From Candidatus Bathyarchaeota archaeon (lineage in GTDB: Archaea > Thermoproteota > Bathyarchaeia > TCS64), in assembly GCA_016934355.1 (NCBI GenBank), contig JAFGTA010000021.1, positions 1-32,836 on the forward strand: a stretch of 32,836 nucleotides of DNA, read 5' to 3'. This document shows, piece after piece, positions 22,738 to 30,307 of the stretch. Made by a program: the position numbers and the translations under genes. The notes below the pieces were generated by a model. The model saw only the letters and a program-made list of their open reading frames with translations. It did not search any database and was not told where the DNA came from. Positions within the stretch are counted from its first letter, which is position 1. Every line of letters starts with the position of its first letter.

Positions 22738-23691
22738 TTAATTCACGACCTTTAACCCGGCCGACCTGAGTGCATGCCTCAAGGGCTCAAGACCGGAGTC
22801 CGTGACCTCCACCAGCGGCTGCCGCACCGCTCTGCAAGGGATCACGCCCTGCAGGTAAAGGCATGCCTTGGTTCTGGCCCTGTACGCCCGTACTGGGGGA
22901 GCGAATACGGCGTCCACTAGGGGCTGGAACGCTCTGGCTAACTCGACGGCTTCCGCGTAGTTACCTTCGGCGCAGGCCTCGTAGCATCTGGCTATCCTCG
23001 CCGTGTCCTGGGCGCCGGCGCCGATGAGGGCGCCGTCGCAGCCCCACAGGTAGCTCTCGAGGATGAAGTTGTCATTTCCCGTGAGGTACGCTATCCCCCT
23101 GTCCATGTCTGCCTCAAGCTCCCTGATGAGCGCCATTGTGGCCTTATACTTGGAGAAGTTGAATGTGGCCTCCTTTATCGCCACGACCCTGTCGAGGGAG
23201 GCGAGGGCCCTCAGGGAGACCTCGCCCAGCTCGATACCGCCTAGGGCGTCCTGGAGCTGGAATAGGATGAGGTCCACGTCGGCTTTCTCCGCGATCTCGA
23301 GGTGGTGCCGCCTCATCGCCTCGGGGTTTGGGGGGTAACCCCTGAACGCCGTGTTCGGGAAGACAAGCACCGCGTCGGCTCCTGCTTCCCTGGCCTTCCT
23401 CGCCTCCTCGACGGACTGGGTCGTAGACGCCGCCGTTAACCCGGCTACAAGTATTTTTGGGCTTCTCAGTCGCTGTCTAGCTATCTCTAAGAGGGTCACC
23501 CTTTCGTCGGATGTTAGCGTCGGCCCCTCTCCCGTGTCCACGTTGACGGCTAGTCCAACGACGCCCTGTTTCGCTATCCACTTCATGTATTCATCGTAGG
23601 CATCTGTGTCGATCTGGGCGTTGTCATCCATGGGGGTGATGGTCGCCGGGATCAGTCCCTTGAACAGGTCCTTCTTCACCATTGGTATCAT
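22738..23691 (-). CDS. DapA-family (DHDPS/NAL) lyase with altered active site
   Basis: 317 residues of the Schiff-base aldolase/dehydratase family. KGLIPATITPMDD opens the barrel, the lysine of VVAIKEATF (about 173) is the conserved Schiff-base residue, and NVDTGEGPTLTSDER replaces the usual GTTGE-type loop. The catalytic tyrosine of DapA (normally in LYNxP) is replaced: the segment reads ILFQLQDALGG, so Tyr is Phe. This argues against dihydrodipicolinate synthase. The ATG at 23691 (MIPMVKKDLF) is chosen over a frame start 20 codons upstream because similarity starts here; an A/T-rich element (minus strand GATAGTTTTTT) lies about 27 bases before it. In an operon with the OYE-like gene. Confidence 0.8.
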   Translation of the reverse strand: MIPMVKKDLFKGLIPATITPMDDNAQIDTDAYDEYMKWIAKQGVVGLAVNVDTGEGPTLTSDERVTLLEIARQRLRSPKILVAGLTAASTTQSVEEARKAREAGADAVLVFPNTAFRGYPPNPEAMRRHHLEIAEKADVDLILFQLQDALGGIELGEVSLRALASLDRVVAIKEATFNFSKYKATMALIRELEADMDRGIAYLTGNDNFILESYLWGCDGALIGAGAQDTARIARCYEACAEGNYAEAVELARAFQPLVDAVFAPPVRAYRARTKACLYLQGVIPCRAVRQPLVEVTDSGLEPLRHALRSAGLKVVN

Positions 23692-23827
23692 GGAAAAATC
23701 GTCGACAAAGATGAAAAAACTATCGAACTTTTCATACGATCCTTCTCTCAAGGTATCGATTGTTCCTTGTCAGGAGGCTACGGCGCCGTCGCCTAGACCC
23801 GCTTGAGACAAAAACATGATAATACTT

Positions 23828-23837
23828 TTTTATATAT
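23828..23837 (+). promoter_or_regulatory. TATA box of the FmdE-CooT operon
   Basis: TTTATATATT centred about 24-26 bases before the ATG at 23856, which selects that ATG over the GTG two codons upstream. Confidence 0.6.
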
Positions 23838-23855
23838 TCGTAATACTGTGTGTGT

Positions 23856-24587
23856 ATGGGTTCGAACGATACGCGCATCGAGATCGAAGAGATGATCAGG
23901 AACGACGATCTAGCCGGCCTGCTCCGGAGGACGGCCCTCATGCACGGGCACCACTGCGTCGGCAGCGCCATGGGCGTCATAGCTGGCCACCACGCCATGA
24001 AGGCCTTGGGCGTGTCGGAGAACACGGGGATGGAGCACGTCGTCGCCATAGTTGAGACCAACAGCTGTTTCAGCGACGGCGTCCAAATGGTGACGGGCTG
24101 CAGCTTCGGGAACAACAGCCTCGTGTACAGGGACTACGGCAAGACCGCGTTCAGCCTCGTGGAGAGGAGCGGGAGAGGCGTCAGGGTCTCCGCCCGCCCC
24201 GACCTGGGTGACCTGCTGAAGGACAGGAACCCGGAGACGCAGGAGCTGTACAGGAGGATCGTTAATGAGAGGGACGCGACCCCTGAGGAGGAGGCACGCA
24301 TGATGGAGCTCAACAAGCGGCACTGCTTCTCTGTCTTGGAGATACCTGCGGAGAAAATATTCAAGCTGACGCATGTGGTGACCGAGCTCCCCGGGTACAG
24401 CCGCCTACTCGAGAGCCACATATGCAGGGGATGCGGCGAGAAGGTGATGGAGACGAAGGCGGTCAAGAGGACCGACGGGTATTACTGTATACCGTGCAGT
24501 GGGGAGGGCTTCGGCCAGCTGGATTGGGCGGGCATCCACTGCGGCGGGAACACAGGTGAAACGACGGAGGATTCAGGTAAATGTTAA
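23856..24587 (+). CDS. FmdE-like (formylmethanofuran dehydrogenase subunit E family) protein
   Basis: 243 residues. The N-terminal part has HGHHCVGSAMGVIAGHHAM (His30-His33, Cys34), the metal site of the FmdE family, followed by VETNSCFSDGVQMVTGCSFGNNS (Cys71, Cys82). A C-terminal zinc finger C190-x2-C193 ... C211-x2-C214 completes it. No other formylmethanofuran dehydrogenase subunit is nearby, so this is probably a stand-alone FmdE-type protein rather than part of the complex. A TATA box gives a leaderless ATG. It is followed by two small genes with metal-binding features, suggesting metal handling or regulation. Exact metal unknown. Confidence 0.85.
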   Translation: MGSNDTRIEIEEMIRNDDLAGLLRRTALMHGHHCVGSAMGVIAGHHAMKALGVSENTGMEHVVAIVETNSCFSDGVQMVTGCSFGNNSLVYRDYGKTAFSLVERSGRGVRVSARPDLGDLLKDRNPETQELYRRIVNERDATPEEEARMMELNKRHCFSVLEIPAEKIFKLTHVVTELPGYSRLLESHICRGCGEKVMETKAVKRTDGYYCIPCSGEGFGQLDWAGIHCGGNTGETTEDSGKC

Positions 24588-24612
24588 GGGTGGTATCATC
24601 CACTTCTTGGGT

Positions 24613-24831
24613 GTGGCAGGGTTGAGCGAGAAGAAGGCTAGGCTTAGGGGGCTCATCGAGCACTGGGCCCACCACAACGATGAGCACGGGGAGAGGTTCC
24701 TGACATCCGTTGACGAGGCAGAGGGCTTGGGGCTCAAAGGCGTCGCCGAGGAGATGAGGCTCGCGGCTGAAGCGTCTGGCGAGGTCTCAAAGCACCTCAG
24801 GAAGGCGTTGGAGAGGCTGGGGGCGGAGTAG
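24613..24831 (+). CDS. Small histidine-rich helical protein
   Basis: About 72 residues. After a short leader comes SEKKARLRGLIEHWAHHNDEHGERFL, then a second helix GVAEEMRLAAEASGEVSKHLRKALERLGAE. Four histidines in HWAHHNDEH are placed to bind a metal on one helix face; the remainder is amphipathic and may form a helical hairpin. I do not assign a Pfam family. Start is uncertain: GTG at 24613 or TTG at 24622 (LSEKK), each in the frame that ends at 24831. It lies 25 bases after fmdE-like and one base before cooT-like, so it is in the same operon. Confidence 0.6.
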   Translation: MAGLSEKKARLRGLIEHWAHHNDEHGERFLTSVDEAEGLGLKGVAEEMRLAAEASGEVSKHLRKALERLGAE

Positions 24832-24832
24832 G

Positions 24833-25015
24833 TTGTGCGAGTTTAGGGTCTTCCTCGACGGGAAGAAGATCGCCGAGGACGTAATCTACGCCGTGGTTGA
24901 GGTGGGAAGGGTCACGCTCAGGGACGTGCTGGGTAGCCCCATCGTGGTCGACGGCGCACGGATAACTGAGGTCGACGTGTCTTCGACGAGGCTCGTCTTG
25001 GAGAGGACCGGTTAA
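24833..25015 (+). CDS. CooT-like nickel-binding protein
   Basis: 60 residues, one beta-barrel-like domain. It starts with a TTG followed by Cys, giving MCEFRVFLDGKKIAEDV, then VVEVGRVTLRDVLGSPIVVDGARITEVDVSSTRLVLER. CooT of Rhodospirillum binds nickel through the N-terminal Met1-Cys2; Cys2 is kept here, as is the alternating hydrophobic pattern of the family. CooT proteins work with nickel insertion into carbon monoxide dehydrogenase; no CODH gene lies in this window. The one-base spacing to the previous gene implies coupling. Small size limits certainty but the N-terminus is distinctive. Confidence 0.72.
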   Translation: MCEFRVFLDGKKIAEDVIYAVVEVGRVTLRDVLGSPIVVDGARITEVDVSSTRLVLERTG

Positions 25016-25041
25016 CAGGTGAACCTAACTCAATGGTTGAT

Positions 25042-25671
25042 TCACAGGAGTCCGTTCCCAGATGCCTTTCTTGATAACGTGTTTACCCAGCTCCTCGAGA
25101 ACCGCGTCTGCTCGACCACTTCAGAGGAGACCGGCTTGAAGCCCGCCCCTGAAAGCATGTCCCTCAACTCGTCTTCATGGTAATAGGCGTAGAACCGCGG
25201 CCCGCCCCCGTACCTGTTGAACGGCTCGTCCCTCTCTCCTTTTCCTCTCTTAACTGACAACGCCAGAACACCCGAGCGCCTGAGCACTCGATGGAACTCC
25301 CGAAGCGTCGTCTCGGAGCACTCCTTGGGAAGGTGGTGGAAGGAGGCGCATACCCATTGTCCATCACACGTCTCGTTTCTCAGGGCCATCTGCCTCATGT
25401 CAGAGAGAATGAACATGGCATCCGGGGCCTTGGCTCTCGCGATCCTGATGAGGGCCGAGGAGACGTCTAGCCCAACGACTGTATACCCATGTTCGGTGAA
25501 GTACTCGGAGTCCCGTCCGTGGCCGCAGCCAACGTCGAGCACGATCCCTCCTGGCACGTATGATGTGAAGGCTTCAAGCTCGTCGACGATCCCACGGTTC
25601 GAGTGGTTCAGCCTGTCGTACGTCTCGGCTACGTCCTGGTATACATCGAGGGTTCGCCGTATCTTCTCCAT
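25042..25671 (-). CDS. Class I SAM-dependent methyltransferase
   Basis: 209 residues with methyltransferase motif I GIVLDVGCGHGRD at about 43-55, an acidic loop GLDVSSALI, motif II-like QWVCASFHHLP and LREFHRVLRRSGVLALSVKRG. The N-terminal VYQDVAETYDRLNHSN is typical of this group (ubiquinone/menaquinone-type C-methyltransferases and related). A phosphate or small-molecule acceptor cannot be inferred. ATG 25671 is used; a TTG one codon upstream is possible, and TTTTATCC (minus strand, about 25700) is the TATA element. Confidence 0.85.
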   Translation of the reverse strand: MEKIRRTLDVYQDVAETYDRLNHSNRGIVDELEAFTSYVPGGIVLDVGCGHGRDSEYFTEHGYTVVGLDVSSALIRIARAKAPDAMFILSDMRQMALRNETCDGQWVCASFHHLPKECSETTLREFHRVLRRSGVLALSVKRGKGERDEPFNRYGGGPRFYAYYHEDELRDMLSGAGFKPVSSEVVEQTRFSRSWVNTLSRKASGNGLL

Positions 25672-25706
25672 CAAGCCATACGTGTGGCTTCTGAGGATAA
25701 AACGTG

Positions 25707-26573
25707 TTAACCTGAGTCTCCCCTGCCTCTAAGCAGGTCCAGGCTACCTATCAGCGAGCCCGCTACCAGCAGGAGCATCGCTACGCCGGAGACTGACGTG
25801 AAGGCTTCGCCGCCGAGGAGGACCAGCCAGAGGGTCGACAGCAGCGGTGTCAGGTAGGACAGCGCCCCCACAACCCGTGGGTCCCCCTCCTTCAGAGCTT
25901 TATCCCACAGGAAGAACGCCGCGCCCATGGGGCCTAGGCCCAGTAGGGCTATGGAGACCCATTCCCCTAGGCTGAGACTGTGGACTGCCCCTTTCCCAAC
26001 CACGCTCAGCGTGTACGCAGTCAAGGAGAGTAGCCCGGATGCCATGCAGAAGCCGCCGACCGCGGAGGTCGGGAACCGCTCGACCCGTTTGGTGAGAAGC
26101 GAGTAGAGTGCCCACGTCAACGCGGCGCCTGCGGCCATCACGTACCCAGATAGGTATCTGAGCTCTGGGTTCAGGCTTCCCCCGGTGACGATGAGCGCCG
26201 CCCCGACGAATCCCGTCACTGTCCCGATGACGTGGTGTGGCTTGAGCCTGTACTCTGGAAGCACGATTGGCGAGAGGGATACGATGAGGAGCGGCCACAG
26301 GTAGTTGAGGAGGTTCGCCTCGACGACTGGGGCGTGCTTGAAGGACGTGAATATGAGGTAGTGGTACCCGAAGATGCCGCCGACGCCCACCGCCCACGTC
26401 GCAGGCGGCAGCCTCCACTCGCGTACCCTGGGGAGGCTCAGCGCCCCGCTCAAAGACAGGGCTAGCCCGACCTGGAGGAGAGATGGCACACCGGTTAGCG
26501 TGGAGCCTAGTACGGCTAGGCTGCTCCATATAAGTATGGCCGCGAGTGCGTAGAGCGCCGCTCTCCTGTCCAT
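25707..26573 (-). CDS. EamA-family transporter (YddG-like)
   Basis: 288 residues with about ten hydrophobic helices in two EamA repeats. The segment EANLLNYLWPLLIV (about 84-97) is typical of the YddG subgroup, whose E. coli member exports aromatic amino acids. The second repeat is ALTWALYSLLTKRV followed by LGPMGAAFFLWDKALKEG. It starts with an ATG behind the TATA box CATTAAATC (minus strand, 26596-26604), a 27-base spacing. Stands alone. Substrate is inferred only by subgroup resemblance. Confidence 0.85.
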   Translation of the reverse strand: MDRRAALYALAAILIWSSLAVLGSTLTGVPSLLQVGLALSLSGALSLPRVREWRLPPATWAVGVGGIFGYHYLIFTSFKHAPVVEANLLNYLWPLLIVSLSPIVLPEYRLKPHHVIGTVTGFVGAALIVTGGSLNPELRYLSGYVMAAGAALTWALYSLLTKRVERFPTSAVGGFCMASGLLSLTAYTLSVVGKGAVHSLSLGEWVSIALLGLGPMGAAFFLWDKALKEGDPRVVGALSYLTPLLSTLWLVLLGGEAFTSVSGVAMLLLVAGSLIGSLDLLRGRGDSG

Positions 26574-26670
26574 GGTCTACTGCTCGTCTGCTCATGATTT
26601 AATGCCATCGCGGTTCAGCCGGTGCGCCGCTGTGGCTTGGGCTGGAGGAGTTTGGCGCTGTTCTCCGCCG

Positions 26671-27027
26671 TCACCGTCGCTTGGAGGTTATGGTGTATCT
26701 ACACCCGAGGGGCGTCAACGCCTCGTCTATCCTCTCGATCAGGGTGTTGAGCTTGTCGGTGGTCGGCGGCTTCGACCACTCGAAGAAGAAGTCGTATTTG
26801 CCGAGGCTCTCACCGTGTTTGCTTATGATGCTTTCGCACCGCTCCACGGGGACGCGGATGCCGGCTTCGGTGAAGTAGCCGCCCACGTCCTTGGCGAGGC
26901 TCCTCGGCATGTCCCTCACGATGACGGTGTCCATGATGCAGACCTCGGGCATGTCGACGGCTATCCTCTCAAGCGCCCTTATCGACTTCAGCATGGGTGG
27001 GCCTAGTATCTTGATGTAGCTCCTCAT
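26671..27027 (-). CDS. Unrecognised 118-residue archaeal protein
   Basis: I do not recognise a family. The protein reads MRSYIKILGPPMLKSIRALERIAVDMPEVCIMDTVIV, then KDVGGYFTEAGIRVPVERCESIISKHGESLGKYDFFFEW and LIERIDEALTPLGCRYTITSKRR. It looks like a single alpha/beta domain with three cysteines and no signal peptide or membrane helix. An ATG with a TATA-like TTAAAC about 37 bases upstream starts it, between an EamA gene and a secreted-protein gene in the same direction. It is likely real because its coding pattern and promoter fit. Confidence 0.7.
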   Translation of the reverse strand: MRSYIKILGPPMLKSIRALERIAVDMPEVCIMDTVIVRDMPRSLAKDVGGYFTEAGIRVPVERCESIISKHGESLGKYDFFFEWSKPPTTDKLNTLIERIDEALTPLGCRYTITSKRR

Positions 27028-27078
27028 CTCAGAACACTGATTGAATGTTTCTCGGGCCGCGTTTAAGGTTTGAGATCG

Positions 27079-28176
27079 TCACGTGCCCGATGCGATGACC
27101 GTGTAGGTGTCGCCGTCGTCGCCGGAGTTGACGAAGCTGTCGCCGTTGCTGTCCATCCAGCGTACTATTACCCAGCTACAGTCATAGGACTCTATGTCCG
27201 GCCGTATGACTGTGTTGAAGTACTTTCCCGCAGCGTAGGTGCCCTTCCACCCGAAGCCGTAGCAGAGCAGCATGTACCTGCCCTCGGCGTCAACGTAGGT
27301 CTCGATGACGAACATGTCCATGAAGCCGTTTATGGCGCCTGTGGGGAGGCCCGCCCCCGGGATGCCCGCGCCGTCCCAGTGCTGAAAGTAGAAGTAGCCG
27401 CCCTCGCCGTGGAACCGGATTGGGGCGCGGTCCTCCTCGGGGGTCGTGTCGGCCTCGGCGTGTTTCGCCACTGGGTTCACGAATGGGCCGCCGAGGCTGA
27501 TTATGCCTGAGCCGGGTCCGCCGAGGGGTGTCCCCGTCTCCTGGTCGATGAACGCGGCGTCGGTGTCCAGTCCCTCCTCAGCGCTCTGCAGTTCCACGTA
27601 GAAGAAGGCTGAGGAGAGCCAGTCGCTCAGCGAGGCGCCGCCGCAGCCCAGCGGCTTAACGGCGCAGTCGGCGGGGTATATCATCCTGAGGTCCGGGTTC
27701 TCGGCGAAGAGTGTGCCGAAGTCCGATAACAGGCATTCGTCGAACGGGGAGGCCGATATCACGGTGACGAAGGCGAAGTCGGTTACGCCGGCTACCGTGG
27801 GGGAGACCGTCAGAGTCAGATCCGTCTGCACCGCCTCGCCTGAGCCCAGCGGAGCGTCGCCGTAGTCCCAGCCTAGGTCTATGTGGTCGGGGGCAGACGG
27901 CGGGTCCCACCCGTCTGTCTCGATGGATAGCTGGACGGTCTCCTCCGACTCGTTCCTTATGTAGACGGCGGTGTCCACCGTGTCGCCGGGGTCGATTCTC
28001 CCCCACTCCAAGGACTCGACGGGAGAGGTGCACTCTGCGTCCCAGTAGACCCCCAGCGACCCCGCCTCGACGGCCAGGACGCTCGTATGGCGGCTGGGAG
28101 ACGTGTAGCCTGAGAGAAGGATGCCTACCGCTACGGCTAGGGCTGACGCCAGCAGGTACGTTTTTTTTCTCCGCAT
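27079..28176 (-). CDS. Secreted protein with Ig-like part and dockerin-like calcium loop
   Basis: 365 residues. An N-terminal signal peptide is clear (RRKK then LLASALAVAVGILLSGY at about 8-24). Next is a beta-rich domain of the kind that packs as Ig-like (DTAVYIRNESEETVQLSIETDGW). After DLRMIYPADCAVKPLGCGGASLSDW comes IISLGGPFVNPVAKHAEADTTPEEDRAP, which resembles the glycine-rich GGP-x-N-P motif of archaeal S-layer-type domains. The end DSNGDSFVNSGDDGDTYTVIASG is a D-x-N-x-D-x-x-V-N-x-x-D calcium loop like a dockerin. Probably a cell-surface or cell-wall protein. No membrane anchor at the C-terminus. Function unknown. Confidence 0.75.
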   Translation of the reverse strand: MRRKKTYLLASALAVAVGILLSGYTSPSRHTSVLAVEAGSLGVYWDAECTSPVESLEWGRIDPGDTVDTAVYIRNESEETVQLSIETDGWDPPSAPDHIDLGWDYGDAPLGSGEAVQTDLTLTVSPTVAGVTDFAFVTVISASPFDECLLSDFGTLFAENPDLRMIYPADCAVKPLGCGGASLSDWLSSAFFYVELQSAEEGLDTDAAFIDQETGTPLGGPGSGIISLGGPFVNPVAKHAEADTTPEEDRAPIRFHGEGGYFYFQHWDGAGIPGAGLPTGAINGFMDMFVIETYVDAEGRYMLLCYGFGWKGTYAAGKYFNTVIRPDIESYDCSWVIVRWMDSNGDSFVNSGDDGDTYTVIASGT

Positions 28177-28436
28177 GGCATGGAACGCCGCCCAGTCAGT
28201 TGCTCCTCTTGTTGGGTAGACTTACTGGCTGTGAATGTGTCACAGTGACCGTGGTTCACGCCTTGAGCCGGGCTTGGCTGTCTACGTTGAACCGGCGTTT
28301 TATCTGCCCTAGACTTTATTTTTAAGTTCTGTTCCATGTATCAGTTTTAGCGGGGTACTGGGGACACTTCATACGCGTGAATTCACCCGTGATTTAGTTT
28401 TTAAACATGTGAGGCGAGGGTAATGCGGTGTTCTAG
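28177..28436. other. Spacer between the secreted-protein and MBL genes
   Basis: 260 bases, no gene seen. It holds GTCAC-A-GTGAC (28239-28249, a perfect inverted repeat) and flanking GTGAA/TTCAC (28231 and 28255). A TATA-like GATAAAAC on the minus strand is near 28295-28303 (for the secreted protein). TTTTTAAAC at about 28398-28406 lies before the MBL gene. Confidence 0.45.
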
Positions 28437-29072
28437 ATGGTTAAGGTAATGGAAGGCGTGTATAGCATGGACCACTCCGAGGCGGGGGACCACTCCCTCG
28501 AGACGTGGGCGCTGGACTGCGGCGAGGGCGTCGTACTCGTGGATGGCGGTATGCGGGAGAACGCCGTCACAAACATCGGCGAGGAGCTCAAGGCGATGGG
28601 CAGGACCTGGAGGGACGTGAAGCTCATACTCGTCACCCACAAGCACGGAGACCATGTGAAGAATCTGCCGAGGCTCGTGGAGCTGACTGGCGCCCCCGTA
28701 AAGTCCCAGATGCTCGAGGCGCCCCTCATCAAGGCCGCCGCGGGCGTGGACATCGGAGGATTAAGCGACCGCGAGGTCCTGCCCATCTGCGGCGGCATAG
28801 AGGTGGTGCACGTGCCGGGCCACTCCGAGGGAAACGCCTGCTACTACCTGAGGAAGCAGAGGGCCCTCATAGCGGGGGACACGGTCTTCGGGGACGCCGA
28901 GGGTAACATCACCCCGCCGCCCGAGAGGTACTGCTTGGATGTCGCGCAGGCGACCCGAGGCATCAAGAGGCTTCTCGAGTACGACTTCGACGCCCTGCTG
29001 TACACCCACGGCAAGGACGTGCTGAAGGGCGGGAAGACGCGGGTCAAGGAGCTCGTTGAGAAGCACCGTTAG
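28437..29072 (+). CDS. Metallo-beta-lactamase-fold hydrolase
   Basis: 211 residues with the complete metal site: THKHGDH at about 67-73 (His68, His70, Asp72, His73), the His of VPGHSEGN (129), the Asp of AGDTVFGDA (148), and a final His of YTHGKDVL. Two metals are expected. This is the glyoxalase II-like subgroup by length, but hydrolysed substrate is unknown. ATG start, preceded by GAGG. It is followed closely by an independently promoted MFS gene. Confidence 0.88.
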   Translation: MVKVMEGVYSMDHSEAGDHSLETWALDCGEGVVLVDGGMRENAVTNIGEELKAMGRTWRDVKLILVTHKHGDHVKNLPRLVELTGAPVKSQMLEAPLIKAAAGVDIGGLSDREVLPICGGIEVVHVPGHSEGNACYYLRKQRALIAGDTVFGDAEGNITPPPERYCLDVAQATRGIKRLLEYDFDALLYTHGKDVLKGGKTRVKELVEKHR

Positions 29073-29116
29073 TCCACCGAAGGTGATAACTACCCTGTAG
29101 CCCGTATCTTGGCTTC

Positions 29117-30274
29117 ATGGGCCGGAGGGCTGGGTGGAGCTACAGCTACACTGTGCTCCTCATAACGTGGCTGGGCTGGATGAGCATCTACCTCGCCAGG
29201 AGCGTTCTGCCGCCCGTGCTCCCCCTACTCTCAATGGAGCTTGGGCTGAGCCACGCCGAGGCGGGGCTCCTTGAGACAGCCTACCTAATAGGTTATATCG
29301 TCGTCAAGATGCCGGCGGGCGCCCTGAGCAACAGGTACGGGCCAAGGAGGGTCCTCACCGTGAGCATGCTCGGCTACGGCGCCTCGTCTATGCTCATCTC
29401 CGGCGCGAACGGGTTCACAGAGATTTTCGTGCTGAGGCTCCTCGTGGGGCTGTTCCAGGGAGTCCACCTGCCCGTGGCGAACTCGCTGCTCTCTGACAGG
29501 TTCGGTGACAGGCAGAGCAAGGCGATTGGGTTCAACGAGTCCGGGGCTAACATCGGGAACGCGCTGGCTTTCCCGCTGACGGTGGCCATAGTCTCCGCGT
29601 GGAGCTGGAGGGCCGCGTTCGTGGCTCTCTCCCTCCCGGCCTTCGCGCTTGCCGGGGCGGCGCTGCTGCTGATGAGGGACGAGCCTAAGCAGTCCATGTG
29701 CGGATACGGCGGCGAAGGGATCAGGAGCTACTGGAGGGTGCTCGCCCCGTTCGCTCTTGCCCATGCCACGTACAACCTTGTGCTGAGGACGACCTTCACT
29801 TTCACGCCGTCGTTCCTTGTGGAGTACCGCGGGATGGCGGTCGCCGCCGCTGGGCTCCTCGCCACGGCGCTGCCCCTCGCAGGAGTAATCGCTAAGATAT
29901 CAAGCGGCTTCGCCTCTGAGAGGCTTGGGCGCCGCCGCTCCATCTGCGGGGCGACCGCGTTGAGCGCCGTGTTCCTAGCGGCCCTCGTTGCGCTGCCGGA
30001 CGGCGGGTATCTGGCCGTCAACCTTGTGGCGCTGGGGCTCACTCTCTACCTGTTCTCGCCCATCATCTACAGCGGTACAACGTCGTCCCTGCCTTCGGGT
30101 CTGAAGCCTCTGGGGCTGGGAGCGGTCACCATGTTTGGGAACATCGTGGGTGCGGTCTCCACGTCGTTGGTGGGTTCGCTCATAGATTCGAGGGGCTACG
30201 CCTTCACGTTCACCGCCGTGGCCGTAGTATCACTGGTAGCCACCGTGGCGCTTCTCTTCGCACTCAGAGAATAA
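29117..30274 (+). CDS. Major facilitator superfamily transporter
   Basis: 385 residues, about 12 hydrophobic helices. The loop 2-3 signature is GALSNRYGPRRV (about 77-88), and HLPVANSLLSDRF matches the helix 4 pattern. GLFQGVHLPVANSL and the later SSGFASERLGRRRS repeat the conserved loop. Substrate is unknown; the group resembles MFS carriers of organic anions or small metabolites. TATA GTGATAAC lies about 29 bases before the ATG. It precedes the iron-type ABC importer but has its own promoter. Confidence 0.83.
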   Translation: MGRRAGWSYSYTVLLITWLGWMSIYLARSVLPPVLPLLSMELGLSHAEAGLLETAYLIGYIVVKMPAGALSNRYGPRRVLTVSMLGYGASSMLISGANGFTEIFVLRLLVGLFQGVHLPVANSLLSDRFGDRQSKAIGFNESGANIGNALAFPLTVAIVSAWSWRAAFVALSLPAFALAGAALLLMRDEPKQSMCGYGGEGIRSYWRVLAPFALAHATYNLVLRTTFTFTPSFLVEYRGMAVAAAGLLATALPLAGVIAKISSGFASERLGRRRSICGATALSAVFLAALVALPDGGYLAVNLVALGLTLYLFSPIIYSGTTSSLPSGLKPLGLGAVTMFGNIVGAVSTSLVGSLIDSRGYAFTFTAVAVVSLVATVALLFALRE

Positions 30275-30275
30275 C

Positions 30276-30285
30276 GATTATAACC
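30276..30285 (+). promoter_or_regulatory. TATA box of the iron-type ABC importer
   Basis: GATTATAACC centred about 27 bases before the ATG at 30308, so the transcript should be leaderless. Confidence 0.6.
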
Positions 30286-30307
30286 AGCCAATCTACTTAG
30301 CGAGCCT

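Noticed and set aside
27070..27510. Plus-strand open frame opposite the secreted-protein gene
   Set aside because: Antisense to a gene with a clear signal peptide; no domain and no suitable start signal.
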